A DNA stretch of 47,563 nt, taken from assembly GCA_900541335.1 (NCBI GenBank), contig UQJC01000012.1, positions 1-47,563 of the forward strand. The letters are read 5' to 3'. Below are positions 19,791 to 29,089 of the stretch, piece by piece (positions within the stretch are counted from its first letter, which is position 1; each line of letters begins with the position of its first letter). The position numbers were made by a program, and so were the translations under genes. The notes below the pieces were generated by a model, which was not told the DNA's origin, did not search any database, and was given only the letters and a program-made list of their open reading frames with translations. The stretch comes from an uncultured Prevotella sp. (GTDB lineage Bacteria; Bacteroidota; Bacteroidia; Bacteroidales; Bacteroidaceae).

Positions 19791-20663
19791 CTACTCCAAC
19801 TGTTTGCGATAATCACGCGGAGAGACCCCAAGGTTGTTTTTGACATACTTGCCAAAGTAGGAAACGGAAGGAAAACCGAGTTCGTTGACGATTTCCTTGA
19901 TAGACTTATCGGGACGAAGCAAGAGGTTCTTGACATCGTTGAGCACGTAGCGGTTGATCAGCATGGAGGCACCTTCGCCACAACTCTGCTTACACACCAT
20001 GCTGAGGTACTTCGGTGTGACGTGAAGCTTATTGGCATAATCGCCAATCATGCGGGGTTTGGGATAGGACTCTATCAGTAACTCGACAAACTGCTTGAAG
20101 AGGTAGTCGCCCGAAGTAAACTTGCCCGGACTCATCTCGATGTGGGAAGCAAGAATGTCGTGAAACTCATACATGAAAGCTTGTATCAACAGGTTGGTCA
20201 CGATTTGACAGTTGGCGGCGTCCTGCTGATTTTCCAGTTTCGAACGGATGAGGTTGTAATACTCACGATAGACGCGCGCGTTCTCCTCGGAGATACGCGT
20301 GACGGGATGGGCACTGGCGTAGGCCTTGAGACTCCAGATGTAAGAAGGTATGTTGTGAATGGTCTCCAGGAAATGGCGGGAAAGGTAGAATCCGTAACAA
20401 CAGAAGTCGTCGGACACTTCCTTCCGTTCCAACACATTGCCTGCCGCACACAGGAAGAGGTCGTTGGGTTGCAGCTTGACTTCGCAATTATTAAGACTCA
20501 AAGTTCCCTCCCCCTGAATACAGAGAAGGGAGGTAAAAGCATTGAGTTGGGTGCGTGCTGACGCTTCTTCCAATAATTGTGTATTACTGATGATGCTGAC
20601 CTTACTCTGGCGCAAGAAGAGAGCTTCCTGCGATTCGTTTAGTCCAGTCTGATGAGTTTTCAT
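19791..20663 (-). CDS. AraC-family transcriptional regulator
   Basis: A 290-residue regulator. The N-terminal cupin-like sensing domain (about 35-135, with FTSLLCIQGEGTLSLNN and LQPNDLFLCAAGNVL) is followed by a linker and a C-terminal AraC double helix-turn-helix (about 190-290). The latter shows the family pattern YANKLHVTPKYLSMVCKQ, SIKEIVNELGFPSVSYFGKYVKNNLGVSPRDYRK. I start at MKTHQTGLN (20663). The frame is open 50 codons further up, but those codons are low-complexity Leu/Asn/Ser from purine-rich intergenic DNA. It lies downstream of the GSCFA gene on the same strand (125-bp gap). Its targets and ligand are unknown; AraC proteins of this form in Bacteroidales often respond to sugars or stress. 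Confidence 0.92.
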   Translation of the reverse strand: MKTHQTGLNESQEALFLRQSKVSIISNTQLLEEASARTQLNAFTSLLCIQGEGTLSLNNCEVKLQPNDLFLCAAGNVLERKEVSDDFCCYGFYLSRHFLETIHNIPSYIWSLKAYASAHPVTRISEENARVYREYYNLIRSKLENQQDAANCQIVTNLLIQAFMYEFHDILASHIEMSPGKFTSGDYLFKQFVELLIESYPKPRMIGDYANKLHVTPKYLSMVCKQSCGEGASMLINRYVLNDVKNLLLRPDKSIKEIVNELGFPSVSYFGKYVKNNLGVSPRDYRKQLE

Positions 20664-20788
20664 GAGGAAAGAGAGATTAGGAGAGTGAGAGTTTGGGTAA
20701 GTTGAAAGGTTGAAGAGTAGAAGAGTTGATAAGTTGAAGGTTGAAGAGTTTATTGGCTTGATGAATAAGCTTTTAAACTCATCCACTC
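20664..20788. other. Low-complexity GTTGAAGAG-rich spacer
   Basis: A short gap with imperfect repeats of GTTGAA/GTTGAT and AGAGT units (20698-20750). No promoter motif or gene is visible. Confidence 0.6.
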
Positions 20789-21757
20789 CTAAACTCCTTG
20801 ATTTCTTCCCCACTTGTGCTCAAAGGCCCGGCGGCGTTCTTCTGCCCTGCGTTGAAATTTGCGGGCAGCTTCGCTGTCAGGATGCAAGGGACGGTGAGCC
20901 AGGTCGCGCAAGAGCTGCTGACGTTCGCGGGCATATTCGCAGAGTTCGGGCGAGAAGGTCCACTGCTGGAATCGCTCCCATACATAATCAATTGCCTGCT
21001 CGGAAGGATGCAACATATCGGGAGCATAGAAACGATAGTCACGCAATTCGTCGGTGATGATTTCGTAAGCGGGGAAATAATGGGCATTCAGCTGGGTGCG
21101 ACAGAGCTCGTCAATCAGGAGCAACAGACGCGCCTTGCTGAGCGCATTCTCATGCATTCCGTATTTGGCATAACGATAAGGACTCAGCGTAAAGACGAAC
21201 TGCCGCTGGGGAGAAGCGGCCTGGGCATCGTGCAACAACCCGCTCCACTGTTCGTAAAGCTCTGACGGCGAAAGGACTTCCTCCCGAAAGAGGCGGGCGG
21301 GCTGTTTATGACAATTGGAAACAACGTGGCCGGCAAAGGCTCCTTCCGTCAAGTAATAAGCATGGTCGGTACTGAAGGTGACCAACACGACCTCGCAAGC
21401 GTTCCATAGAGCCTTGGCCCGTTCGCGTCGCTGTTGTAACTCCTGTTCCAATACACTACGATCCGCATGTACAAAGGCTGTAGCATACAACCAATGATGC
21501 CACAAACCATCTTGCGCCAAGAAGTAAGGTTGCTCGGTTTCGAGGGACGGAAGGGTAAGACTGCGCAACACCGTGAAGATGCTTGCAGGATTATAGAGCA
21601 CGCCATTGGGGTTGACCAGTACTTGTTCGGCAGGAAGGGATTGCTGAAGGTGCGCACCGATATGGTCGGCGAAACAGGAACCAATAGCTAATACCTTGGA
21701 CTGCGGAGTGAGGACTACCGGAGGCGATGACAGTTCGACAGGGGTATGAAATTGCAT
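20789..21757 (-). CDS. GSCFA domain protein
   Basis: A 322-residue protein with the GSCFA domain typical of Bacteroidetes. The signature sits near the N-terminus in VLAIGSCFADHIG, followed by VNPNGVLYNPASI and TFSTDHAYYL. The GS motif and the fold predicted for this family suggest an SGNH/GDSL-like esterase, but no member's role is known to me. There is no signal peptide, so it is likely cytoplasmic. I start at MQFHTPVELSSP (21757); the extra upstream codons have no homology and include the probable promoter. A minus-strand TACCTTTG at 21799-21806 is 42 nt upstream. It is divergent from the phosphoesterase gene and may be co-transcribed with the AraC gene after it. Confidence 0.9.
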   Translation of the reverse strand: MQFHTPVELSSPPVVLTPQSKVLAIGSCFADHIGAHLQQSLPAEQVLVNPNGVLYNPASIFTVLRSLTLPSLETEQPYFLAQDGLWHHWLYATAFVHADRSVLEQELQQRRERAKALWNACEVVLVTFSTDHAYYLTEGAFAGHVVSNCHKQPARLFREEVLSPSELYEQWSGLLHDAQAASPQRQFVFTLSPYRYAKYGMHENALSKARLLLLIDELCRTQLNAHYFPAYEIITDELRDYRFYAPDMLHPSEQAIDYVWERFQQWTFSPELCEYARERQQLLRDLAHRPLHPDSEAARKFQRRAEERRRAFEHKWGRNQGV

Positions 21758-21798
21758 AATGACAGCCAGTTTTTCGGTAAAAGGTCTTTCGAACGGGG

Positions 21799-21806
21799 CA
21801 AAGGTA
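21799..21806 (-). promoter_or_regulatory. -7 element (TACCTTTG) of the GSCFA gene
   Basis: Exact minus-strand match to TAnnTTTG, 42 nt before the chosen start codon. A TTG triplet 17 nt further upstream could serve as -33. Confidence 0.6.
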
Positions 21807-21946
21807 GACATTTTGCTTGGGCGCAACGCGTTCAAGGGGATGGCAAAAAGGGGGGAGGCTCCTTCGTTTTTGCAGAGAAATCCATTACTTTTGCATCGCT
21901 TTTGAGGGAAAGCCATCCTGCTTTCCCGTCTGAAGCCCCGTTTCAG

Positions 21947-22014
21947 GGGTGTTCTAAAAATTCTGATTTGCAATCTGCGTGATCCTGTCACACCCGTTTT
22001 TTTTAGAACATCCC
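21947..22014. other. Inverted repeat in the divergent intergenic region
   Basis: GGGTGTTCTAAAAA (21947-21960) pairs with TTTTTAGAACATCCC (22000-22014) across a 40-nt loop, between the divergent GSCFA and phosphoesterase genes. It may be a transcript barrier or a small repeat. A plus-strand TACTTTTG (21886-21893) upstream is a possible -7 box for the phosphoesterase. Confidence 0.5.
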
Positions 22015-22082
22015 TTTATTATTTGCCCGATGAAGAGCCGAGCAAACTCTTCCCCTCCGTTTTTTTCAACTCCCTTGACACA

Positions 22083-22691
22083 ATGAAGATTCTTTTTCTG
22101 TCCGACATCCATGGTTCGGTTGCGGCACTTGATGCAGTATTGGATTTTTATGACAGCCACCGCTACAAGATGCTCGTTCTGCTGGGTGACTTCCTCAACT
22201 ATGGTCCGCGCAACGGACTCTTTGACGGGCTCGACCCCAATACCGTAGCCGGTCGCCTCAGCAAGTACGCGTCTCAGATTGTAGCAGTTCGAGGTAACTG
22301 TGACTCGGAAGTAGACCAGATGCTGCTGAACTTCCCCATGCAATCAACGTACAGCATACTCGCCCAAAACGGCATCCGCTTCTTCCTGACCCACGGTCAC
22401 GTCTACAACGAGAAGCAACTTCCCACGGCACCTTCCTGCGACGTATTTGTTTACGGTCATACCCACTTGCCCGTACTTCGTGAGGCCAATGCCGAACAGG
22501 GTTCTCCCATCATCCTGAACCCGGGTTCGCCCACCTTCCCCAAGGGAGGAAATCCGCCCACCTTCGCCACCTTTGCTTACGACACACTCGCCATCCGTAC
22601 CCTCGACGGAACGGCTATCGAAGTACTGGAAAACATCAGCAAGAAGGTGGCAGACTGGAAAAAGGCGCATACGCCTGACTCCATCGGTTAA
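22083..22691 (+). CDS. YfcE-type metallophosphoesterase
   Basis: A 202-residue calcineurin-like phosphodiesterase. All metal-binding motifs are present in order: SDIHG (7-11), LLGD, RGNCD, THGH and YGHTHLP, with LNPGSP near the end as in YfcE/MJ0936. The family hydrolyses phosphodiesters with Mn2+; the physiological substrate is unknown. I start at MKILFLSDIHG (22083), the usual start, rather than 20 codons upstream. It is followed after 75 bp by nrdJ and may be co-transcribed. Confidence 0.92.
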   Translation: MKILFLSDIHGSVAALDAVLDFYDSHRYKMLVLLGDFLNYGPRNGLFDGLDPNTVAGRLSKYASQIVAVRGNCDSEVDQMLLNFPMQSTYSILAQNGIRFFLTHGHVYNEKQLPTAPSCDVFVYGHTHLPVLREANAEQGSPIILNPGSPTFPKGGNPPTFATFAYDTLAIRTLDGTAIEVLENISKKVADWKKAHTPDSIG

Positions 22692-22766
22692 AGCATACCG
22701 ACCGCTACACGACTAACCCTTTACATACACTCTGCAACTTATCCAAACTGGCTATATATACGAACT

Positions 22767-25325
22767 GTGGAAAAGAAAACATACTCTTACGACGAGGCCT
22801 TTCAAGCCTCACTTGCTTACTTCAACGGTGATGAACTCGCTGCCCGCGTATGGGTAAACAAATACGCGATGAAGGATTCCTTCGGCAACATCTACGAATG
22901 TTCACCCGAAGACATGCACCATCGTCTGACCAACGAACTGCTCCGCATCGAACAAAAATATCCCAACCCCACGAGCCGCGAAGACATTTTCGCTCTGCTC
23001 GACCACTTCCGTTACATTGTGCCTGCCGGCTCTCCGATGACGGGCATTGGCAATGATTACCAGATTGCTTCACTCTCGAACTGCTTTGTGGTGGGCATTG
23101 CGGGAGACAGTGACTCGTACGGCGCCATTCTGAAACTGGATGAGGAACAGGTGCAACTCATGAAACGCCGTGGCGGCGTGGGTCACGACCTCTCGGGCAT
23201 TCGCCCCAAGGGATCACCCGTGAAGAACTCAGCCCTCACGTCTACGGGTATCGTGCCCTTTATGGAACGTTACAGCAACTCAACCCGCGAAGTAGCACAA
23301 GACGGTCGCCGTGGTGCCCTCATGCTCTCAATCAGTATCAAGCACCCCGAAGCTGAAGACTTTGTCGACGCGAAGATGGTGGAAGGAAAGATTACGGGAG
23401 CCAATGTCAGCGTTAAGATTGACGATGAATTTATGCGCTGTGCCATTGAGAACCGCCCCTACCACCAGCAATTCCCCATCCACAGTGACCACCCGATTTA
23501 CCAAAAGGAAACGGACGCCAAGGCATTGTGGAAAAAGATTGTGCACAATGCTTGGCGTAGTGCCGAACCGGGGATACTCTTCTGGGACACGATTCAACGC
23601 GAAAGCATTCCCGACTGTTATGCCGACCTGGGCTTTGAAACGGTTTCAACCAATCCTTGTGGGGAGATTCCCCTCTGTCCGTACGACAGTTGCCGACTCT
23701 TGGCTATCAATCTCTATGCTTACGTCAAACAGCCCTTCACACCCGAAGCTAGCTTTGACTTTGACCTCTTCAAGAAGCATGTGGCCTTGGCTCAACGCTT
23801 CATGGACGACATCATTGACCTGGAACAGGAGAAGATTGACCGCATTATCGACAAGATTAAATCTGACCCGCAGGATGAAGACGTGAAGCACACGGAATTG
23901 CATCTTTGGGAAAAGATTAAACGAAAGACCGCCCAAGGTCGCCGTACGGGTGTAGGCATCACAGCCGAAGGCGATATGCTCGCCGCACTGGGTCTGCGTT
24001 ACGGTACGCAGGAAGCTACGGACATGGCTGTTCAGGTGCAACGTACGTTAGCTATCGAAGCTTACCGCTCGAGTGTACGCATGGCTGCCGAACGAGGTGC
24101 CTTCGAGGTCTTCGATGCGGAACGCGAGAAGAACAATCCCTTCATTCTCCGCATCAAGGAAGCTGACCCGGCACTCTACGAAGACATGGTGAAATACGGT
24201 CGCCGCAACATTGCCTGCTTGACGATCGCCCCGACGGGTACAACGAGCTTGATGACACAAACGACTTCGGGCATTGAACCAGTCTTTATGCCTGTCTACA
24301 AGCGTCGCCGCAAGGTCAACCCAAACGACCCGAAAGTGCGCGTAGACTATGTTGACGAAACGGGCGATGCATTCGAAGAGTACATCGTGTACCACCACCA
24401 CTTCTTGACTTGGATGAAGGTACAAGGCATAGACACGAATAATCACTACACGCAGGAAGAAATCGATGCCCTCGTGGCACGTTCGCCCTACCACAAGGCT
24501 ACGGCCAACGATGTAGACTGGCTGATGAAAGTCAAGATGCAGGGGGCTATTCAGAAATGGGTGGACCACAGCATCAGCGTAACTGTCAATCTGCCGAATT
24601 CGGTTGACGAAGAGTTGGTAAACCGCCTCTATGTGGAAGCCTGGAAGAGTGGTTGCAAGGGTTGCACCATCTATCGTGACGGCTCTCGTTCAGGTGTACT
24701 TGTCAGCACGCAGAAGACGGACAAACAGAAGGATCACGAACAAAACGAGGCAAAGCAGCTGTGCCAGATGCCGGTTGTCACGGAGCGTCGTCCCGAAGTT
24801 TTGGAATGCGACGTAGTACGCTTCCAGAACAACAAGGAAAAATGGGTTGCCTTCGTAGGCTTACTGGATGGCCATCCCTACGAGATCTTTACAGGTCTGC
24901 AAGATGACGAAGAAGGCATTGTACTCCCCAAAACGGTGACCAAAGGTCGCATTGTCAAGACTGTTTGCCCGGACGGCACGAAGCGTTATGACTTCCAGTT
25001 TGAAAACAAACGCGGCTACAAAATGACCATTGAGGGACTTTCTGAAAAGTTCAACAAGGAGTATTGGAACTACGCGAAACTTATCTCGGGCGTACTTCGT
25101 TACCGTATGCCGATTGAGAATGTCATCAAGCTCGTCAACTCTTTGCAACTCGAAAGCGAAAATATCAATACCTGGAAGGTAGGTGTGAGCCGCGCACTGA
25201 AGAAGTACGTAGCCGACGGTACTGCCGCTCAAGGACAAAAATGTCCGAACTGCGGACAGGAAACGCTCATTTATCAGGAGGGTTGCCTCATCTGTAAGCA
25301 TTGCGGGGCCAGCCGCTGCGGATAG
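22767..25325 (+). CDS. nrdJ: Adenosylcobalamin-dependent ribonucleotide reductase (class II)
   Basis: An 852-residue enzyme that reduces ribonucleotides to deoxyribonucleotides with a cobalamin-derived thiyl radical and works with or without oxygen. The NrdJ catalytic barrel is evident: LSNCFVVG, GGVGHDLSGIRPKGSPV, STNPCGEIPLCPYDSC, APTGTTSLMTQTTSGIEPVF and a cysteine pair in WKSGCKGCTIYRDGSR. A C-terminal tail with CPNCG and CLICKHCG forms the redox/zinc-binding cysteines of this subgroup. The start is GTG (22767), after which VEKKTYSYDEAF aligns with family starts. The organism therefore needs B12 for this route. Its neighbour on the right is the FolB-HAD fusion gene, 30 bp away. Confidence 0.96.
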   Translation: MEKKTYSYDEAFQASLAYFNGDELAARVWVNKYAMKDSFGNIYECSPEDMHHRLTNELLRIEQKYPNPTSREDIFALLDHFRYIVPAGSPMTGIGNDYQIASLSNCFVVGIAGDSDSYGAILKLDEEQVQLMKRRGGVGHDLSGIRPKGSPVKNSALTSTGIVPFMERYSNSTREVAQDGRRGALMLSISIKHPEAEDFVDAKMVEGKITGANVSVKIDDEFMRCAIENRPYHQQFPIHSDHPIYQKETDAKALWKKIVHNAWRSAEPGILFWDTIQRESIPDCYADLGFETVSTNPCGEIPLCPYDSCRLLAINLYAYVKQPFTPEASFDFDLFKKHVALAQRFMDDIIDLEQEKIDRIIDKIKSDPQDEDVKHTELHLWEKIKRKTAQGRRTGVGITAEGDMLAALGLRYGTQEATDMAVQVQRTLAIEAYRSSVRMAAERGAFEVFDAEREKNNPFILRIKEADPALYEDMVKYGRRNIACLTIAPTGTTSLMTQTTSGIEPVFMPVYKRRRKVNPNDPKVRVDYVDETGDAFEEYIVYHHHFLTWMKVQGIDTNNHYTQEEIDALVARSPYHKATANDVDWLMKVKMQGAIQKWVDHSISVTVNLPNSVDEELVNRLYVEAWKSGCKGCTIYRDGSRSGVLVSTQKTDKQKDHEQNEAKQLCQMPVVTERRPEVLECDVVRFQNNKEKWVAFVGLLDGHPYEIFTGLQDDEEGIVLPKTVTKGRIVKTVCPDGTKRYDFQFENKRGYKMTIEGLSEKFNKEYWNYAKLISGVLRYRMPIENVIKLVNSLQLESENINTWKVGVSRALKKYVADGTAAQGQKCPNCGQETLIYQEGCLICKHCGASRCG

Positions 25326-25355
25326 TCCGTATACCTCTAACACTCAAAGCCCGTC

Positions 25356-26339
25356 ATGAGAATTGAATTGCCCAAACTTTCCTACTATGCCTACCACGGT
25401 GTGTTACCTCAAGAACGCACCGTGGGCGGTCATTTTACAGTAAGTCTTTCGTTGGAGATTGATGACTGTCAGGCTGCAGGAGCTTTGTACGCTGACTTGT
25501 TGGAAAACACGGTCAATTATGCAGAAGTCTGCGAAGTGGTGCGGGAAGAAATGAAGACTCCTTCCGCGCTGTTGGAACACGTAGCTGCCCGTATAGCCCG
25601 TACTCTCTTACGGCGTTTTAACTTGATACGTGAAGTCCAAATAGGAGTTACCAAATGTGCTCCTCCTATTCCCGGATTTGACGGAGCAGGGGTTACCATT
25701 CGCTTCCAATTGCGCCGTAAACTGGTTGCATGGGATTTTGATGGTACAATGGCAGACACCTCGAAAGGCATTGTGCAAACCATGAAAGCGACCTTTGTAA
25801 CGTGTCAATTACCCGAACCGACGGAACAGGCTATTGTCCAAACCATCGGGCTTCCATTGGCTGAATCGATTGCTACGCTTTCGGGCTTAACGGGGGAGGC
25901 TTTGGCACAAGCCGTAGCGGTTTACCGTCAGTTATTCGAACAAATTGGCAACAAAGAGGTGGCGCTCTTTCCTGGAATTGCTGCCTGCATCGAACGTCAA
26001 CATCGCGAAGGACGTATCATCGGTATCGCTACAAGCAGAAGCCATGCTTCCGTTGTGGCACTGTGCGAACTGTTGGGCATTGGTTCTTATATTGATTGTG
26101 TTGTGGCGGCTGACGATGCAGCAGTGTGTAAACCTTCTCCGCACCATTTGCTTCAACTCTGTCGGGAAGTTAATGTCTTACCGAAAGATACCGTCATGAT
26201 AGGCGATACGACTTTTGATATCCTAATGGGCAAACGTGCTGGAGCGACTTGTATCGGTGTGACATGGGGAAATCATTCCGCCGAAACCTTGAGCGATGCC
26301 GGAGCTGACCGCATCGTGGATACTGCTGAAGAAATTTAA
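25356..26339 (+). CDS. folB: Dihydroneopterin aldolase fused to a HAD phosphatase
   Basis: A 327-residue two-domain protein. Residues 1-118 are a complete dihydroneopterin aldolase (7,8-dihydroneopterin to 6-hydroxymethyl-dihydropterin plus glycolaldehyde, folate pathway), with family residues E20, Y55 and K100 (VTKCAPP). Residues about 122-327 are a complete HAD hydrolase of the phosphoglycolate phosphatase-like group: DFDGT with nucleophile D127 and D129, motif II ATS (225-227), K259 in CKPSPH, and GDTTFD (283-288). The domains join with no linker (QLRRKLVAWDFDGT). FolB proteins are normally about 120 residues. The fusion suggests the phosphatase acts in the same pathway, for example on dihydroneopterin phosphate. 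That is inference; the phosphatase could be general. It is 30 bp after nrdJ and ends before a bidirectional terminator. Confidence 0.9.
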   Translation: MRIELPKLSYYAYHGVLPQERTVGGHFTVSLSLEIDDCQAAGALYADLLENTVNYAEVCEVVREEMKTPSALLEHVAARIARTLLRRFNLIREVQIGVTKCAPPIPGFDGAGVTIRFQLRRKLVAWDFDGTMADTSKGIVQTMKATFVTCQLPEPTEQAIVQTIGLPLAESIATLSGLTGEALAQAVAVYRQLFEQIGNKEVALFPGIAACIERQHREGRIIGIATSRSHASVVALCELLGIGSYIDCVVAADDAAVCKPSPHHLLQLCREVNVLPKDTVMIGDTTFDILMGKRAGATCIGVTWGNHSAETLSDAGADRIVDTAEEI

Positions 26340-26390
26340 GTTTTCGGTTTTGCTGAGTGCATTGTCGAGACACGTACCAACTACGGAAGA

Positions 26391-26494
26391 CACAGAAGGA
26401 ACGGAAAAGAAAAGCTTCTGAACGTTCCGCGTATTCCGTTATTTCCGTGGTTGAGAGAAAAAGAACCACGGAAAGCACGGAAGGAACGGAAATA
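26391..26494. repeat. ACCACGGAA-type repeat with inverted arms
   Basis: TTCCGTTATTTCCGTGGTT (26434-26452) is an inverted copy of AACCACGGAAAGCACGGAA (26464-26482). A direct relative (TACGGAAGACACAGAAGGAACGG) precedes it from 26392. Similar 'accacggaa' strings are frequent intergenic filler in Bacteroidetes. Confidence 0.7.
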
Positions 26495-26559
26495 TAAATG
26501 TCTTTTCGCTTTCCTGTTATTTCATACATTTCGTGGTGGGATAAAATGACCTATAAAGA

Positions 26560-26595
26560 ACGCCCCCTTGTTGCCATGCAGCAGCAAGGGGGCGT
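26560..26595. terminator. Bidirectional terminator between folB-HAD and udk
   Basis: A 15-bp GC-rich stem (26560-26574 with 26581-26595, one G-T pair) and loop CATGCA, between convergent genes. Confidence 0.8.
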
Positions 26596-26625
26596 TTCGT
26601 AATCGGAAGCTATTTGCCTACCTAT

Positions 26626-27246
26626 TTAGTTTTTATCATGAATCAGTGCGGAAAGAATGTACATCTGCATCATCGCGATAGCACGCTTGTTCTCTCCCCC
26701 ATTCGGAATAATGATGTCCGCATATTGTTTCTCGGGTTCAATAAATTCGTCGTGCATCGGCTTGAGAACATTTCGATATTTCTCAATCAGCATCTCAAGC
26801 GGATGTCCTCGTTCCGCCATGTCACGTTCGATCACGCGGAGCAAACGTTCATCGGGTTCGGCATCCACAAAGATTTTCAAGTCCATCTGCTCGCGCAGTT
26901 TGCGGTCATAAAGAGCCATGATGCCCTCCACAATAATCACATCGCGCGGTTCAACGTGTACCGTTTCTTCGAGACGCGTACAAGTGAGGTAAGAATACGT
27001 GGGCTGTTCGATGGCATTTCCCTTTCTCAGTTCCTCAATCTGATGAGCCAGCAACGGCCATTCAAACGCATCTGGGTGATCGAAGTTAGTTTTCTTTCTA
27101 ACCTCCAGCGGCAGGTCTGACTGGTCATTATAATAAGAGTCTTGAGGAATGACCGCCACAGTATTGGGCGGCAATGTATCAACGATTTTGCGGACTACGG
27201 TGGTCTTTCCCGATCCGGTTCCGCCTGCTATACCGATAATGAGCAT
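26626..27246 (-). CDS. udk: Uridine kinase
   Basis: A 206-residue kinase that phosphorylates uridine and cytidine with ATP or GTP in pyrimidine salvage. The P-loop GGTGSGKTT is at residues 8-16, followed by IPQDSYYND, NFDHPDAFEWPLL, the YSYLTCTR substrate strand, DVIIVEGIMAL and RVIERDMAERG. The length is standard. I start at MLIIGIAGG (27246); a longer in-frame extension is hydrophobic, non-homologous and covers the promoter. A minus-strand TACTTTTG (27279-27286) lies 33 nt upstream. Convergent with folB-HAD and divergent from purA. Confidence 0.96.
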   Translation of the reverse strand: MLIIGIAGGTGSGKTTVVRKIVDTLPPNTVAVIPQDSYYNDQSDLPLEVRKKTNFDHPDAFEWPLLAHQIEELRKGNAIEQPTYSYLTCTRLEETVHVEPRDVIIVEGIMALYDRKLREQMDLKIFVDAEPDERLLRVIERDMAERGHPLEMLIEKYRNVLKPMHDEFIEPEKQYADIIIPNGGENKRAIAMMQMYILSALIHDKN

Positions 27247-27278
27247 AAGAAGAATGGATATGGTTTGAGTTAGGAGAG

Positions 27279-27286
27279 CAAAAGTA
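27279..27286 (-). promoter_or_regulatory. -7 element (TACTTTTG) of udk
   Basis: The minus strand matches TAnnTTTG, 33 nt before the udk ATG. Confidence 0.5.
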
Positions 27287-27526
27287 AAGATTAAAAACGG
27301 TTTAGGAGTATCTGTGCCCCTTTTTACAACTGAAAACGACCCGCTCAAATCAATTGTTTACTTGAAAATAAAGGAAACGCTAAGCCCAATCTCCCCACAA
27401 ATAAGTACACAATCAGTTTCCCTTTTTCATCCAACCAACGAATCGTTCCGTCACACTCTTGTCACTTTTTGTTTCCTTCCGCTTGACTTTCCGATGCAAA
27501 ATGTGATAGCAACCGATGAAAAGTTC

Positions 27527-27534
27527 TAACTTTG
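27527..27534 (+). promoter_or_regulatory. -7 element (TAACTTTG) of purA
   Basis: Exact TAnnTTTG match, 66 nt before the purA ATG. No clear -33. The rest of the 353-bp udk-purA gap shows no other feature. Confidence 0.6.
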
Positions 27535-27599
27535 CGCGTCTCTCAGTGCAAGGGATAATCAAATAGATAATCAGCATACAAGCATATTCAGACAATATT

Positions 27600-28868
27600 A
27601 TGACACAAGGAAAAGTGGATGCCTTGCTTGGCATCGTATTTGGTGATGAAGGCAAAGGTAAAGTCGTAGACTATTTCACCCCGCGTTATGACGTGGTCGC
27701 TCGTTTTGCCGGCGGTCCGAATGCTGGACACACCATCATTTTCGATGGCAAGAAGTTCGTACTTCGCTCTATTCCCTCAGGAATCTTTGACGAAGGAAAA
27801 ATCAACATCATCGGCAACGGTTGCGTAATTGCTCCCGACCTCTTTATGGCGGAAGCCCACGAACTCGAAGCTGCCGGCTATCAGTTGACCGACCGCTTGC
27901 ACATCAGCCGCCGTGCTCATCTTATCCTGCCGACCCACCGCGTACTCGACCGCGCTTACGAAGCTGCCAAAGGTAAGAACAAGGTAGGTACTACGGGTAA
28001 AGGCATTGGTCCGACGTACAGTGACAAGGCTGCTCGCGTAGGTTTGCGCGTAGGCGACATTCTCGGCAACTTTGAAGAAAAGTACCAGGCACTCAAGGCA
28101 CGTCACGAACAGATTCTCCGCGACTTGCACTTCACGGATTACGATATTACCGAAGAAGAAAAGACGTGGTTGGAAGGCATTGAATATATGCGCAAGTTCC
28201 ACTTGGTGGATACTGAATTTGAAATCAACCGCGCTTTGAAGGAAGGCAAGAATGTATTGGCTGAAGGTGCTCAAGGCTCTTTGCTCGACATCGACCATGG
28301 TACCTATCCTTACGTGTCTTCTTCCTCTACCACGAGCGGAGGTGTCTGCACTGGCTTAGGCGTTGCTCCCAACACGATTGGCCATATCTTCGGCATCTTC
28401 AAGGCATACAGCACCCGCGTGGGTGGCGGTCCGTTCCCCGTCGAATTGTTTGACGAAACGGGCGACACCATTCGCCACATTGGTAACGAATATGGAGCTG
28501 TGACGGGCCGTAACCGTCGTTGCGGTTGGTTGGATCTCGTTGCATTGAAATATGCCATCATGATTAACGGCGTAACGGACCTCGTGATGATGAAGGGCGA
28601 CGTGCTGGATGGCTTCGAGACCATTAAGGTTTGTACAGCCTATACCAAGGATGGTGAAACCGTAACCGACATGCCCTACGACACTGAAGGTTGGGAACCC
28701 GTTTACGAAGAGCTTCCCGGCTGGAATACGCCGCTGACGGAAGTACGTAGCGAGAAGGAATTCCCGCAGGCATTCTCAGACTACATCGCTTATATCGAGC
28801 GCGCCACGGGTACTCCCATTCAGATTGTTTCTGTCGGTCCTGACCGCGAGGCAACCATTATCCGCTAA
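27600..28868 (+). CDS. purA: Adenylosuccinate synthetase
   Basis: A 422-residue enzyme that joins IMP and aspartate using GTP, the first committed step to AMP. The hallmark motifs are in place: GDEGKGKVVDYF (15-26), GGPNAGHT, GTTGKGIGPTYSDKAAR, EGAQGSLLDIDHGTYPYVSSSSTT and GRNRRCGWLDLVALKYA. The GTP-binding end is at the C-terminus (VSVGPDREATI). Normal length and start (MTQGKVDALLGIVFGDEG). Expressed alone from its own promoter and followed by a hairpin terminator. Confidence 0.97.
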   Translation: MTQGKVDALLGIVFGDEGKGKVVDYFTPRYDVVARFAGGPNAGHTIIFDGKKFVLRSIPSGIFDEGKINIIGNGCVIAPDLFMAEAHELEAAGYQLTDRLHISRRAHLILPTHRVLDRAYEAAKGKNKVGTTGKGIGPTYSDKAARVGLRVGDILGNFEEKYQALKARHEQILRDLHFTDYDITEEEKTWLEGIEYMRKFHLVDTEFEINRALKEGKNVLAEGAQGSLLDIDHGTYPYVSSSSTTSGGVCTGLGVAPNTIGHIFGIFKAYSTRVGGGPFPVELFDETGDTIRHIGNEYGAVTGRNRRCGWLDLVALKYAIMINGVTDLVMMKGDVLDGFETIKVCTAYTKDGETVTDMPYDTEGWEPVYEELPGWNTPLTEVRSEKEFPQAFSDYIAYIERATGTPIQIVSVGPDREATIIR

Positions 28869-28901
28869 TCAATTTATTTCCACCACTGGTCGGAAAATCA
28901 C

Positions 28902-28961
28902 AAACGAAGACACGAAGACCGTTAGCCTTTCGGGCTATGGGGCTTCGTGTCTTTGTAGTTT
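28902..28961 (+). terminator. purA terminator hairpin
   Basis: AAACGAAGACACGAAG (28902-28917) pairs imperfectly with CTTCGTGTCTTTGTAGTTT (28943-28961), with a small inner stem TAGCC/GGGCTA. It lies 33 nt after the purA stop. Confidence 0.65.
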
Positions 28962-29089
28962 GAAAAGCAACAGATTAACACAGCACTCTCGCCTCGTGTC
29001 GAATGACATCGAACCCTAGCTAAATGCTAACGAAAGCCATCGGCACCTCTTGCAAAAGTAGCTTGATAACCTCCTTATCTAATCCGTCC

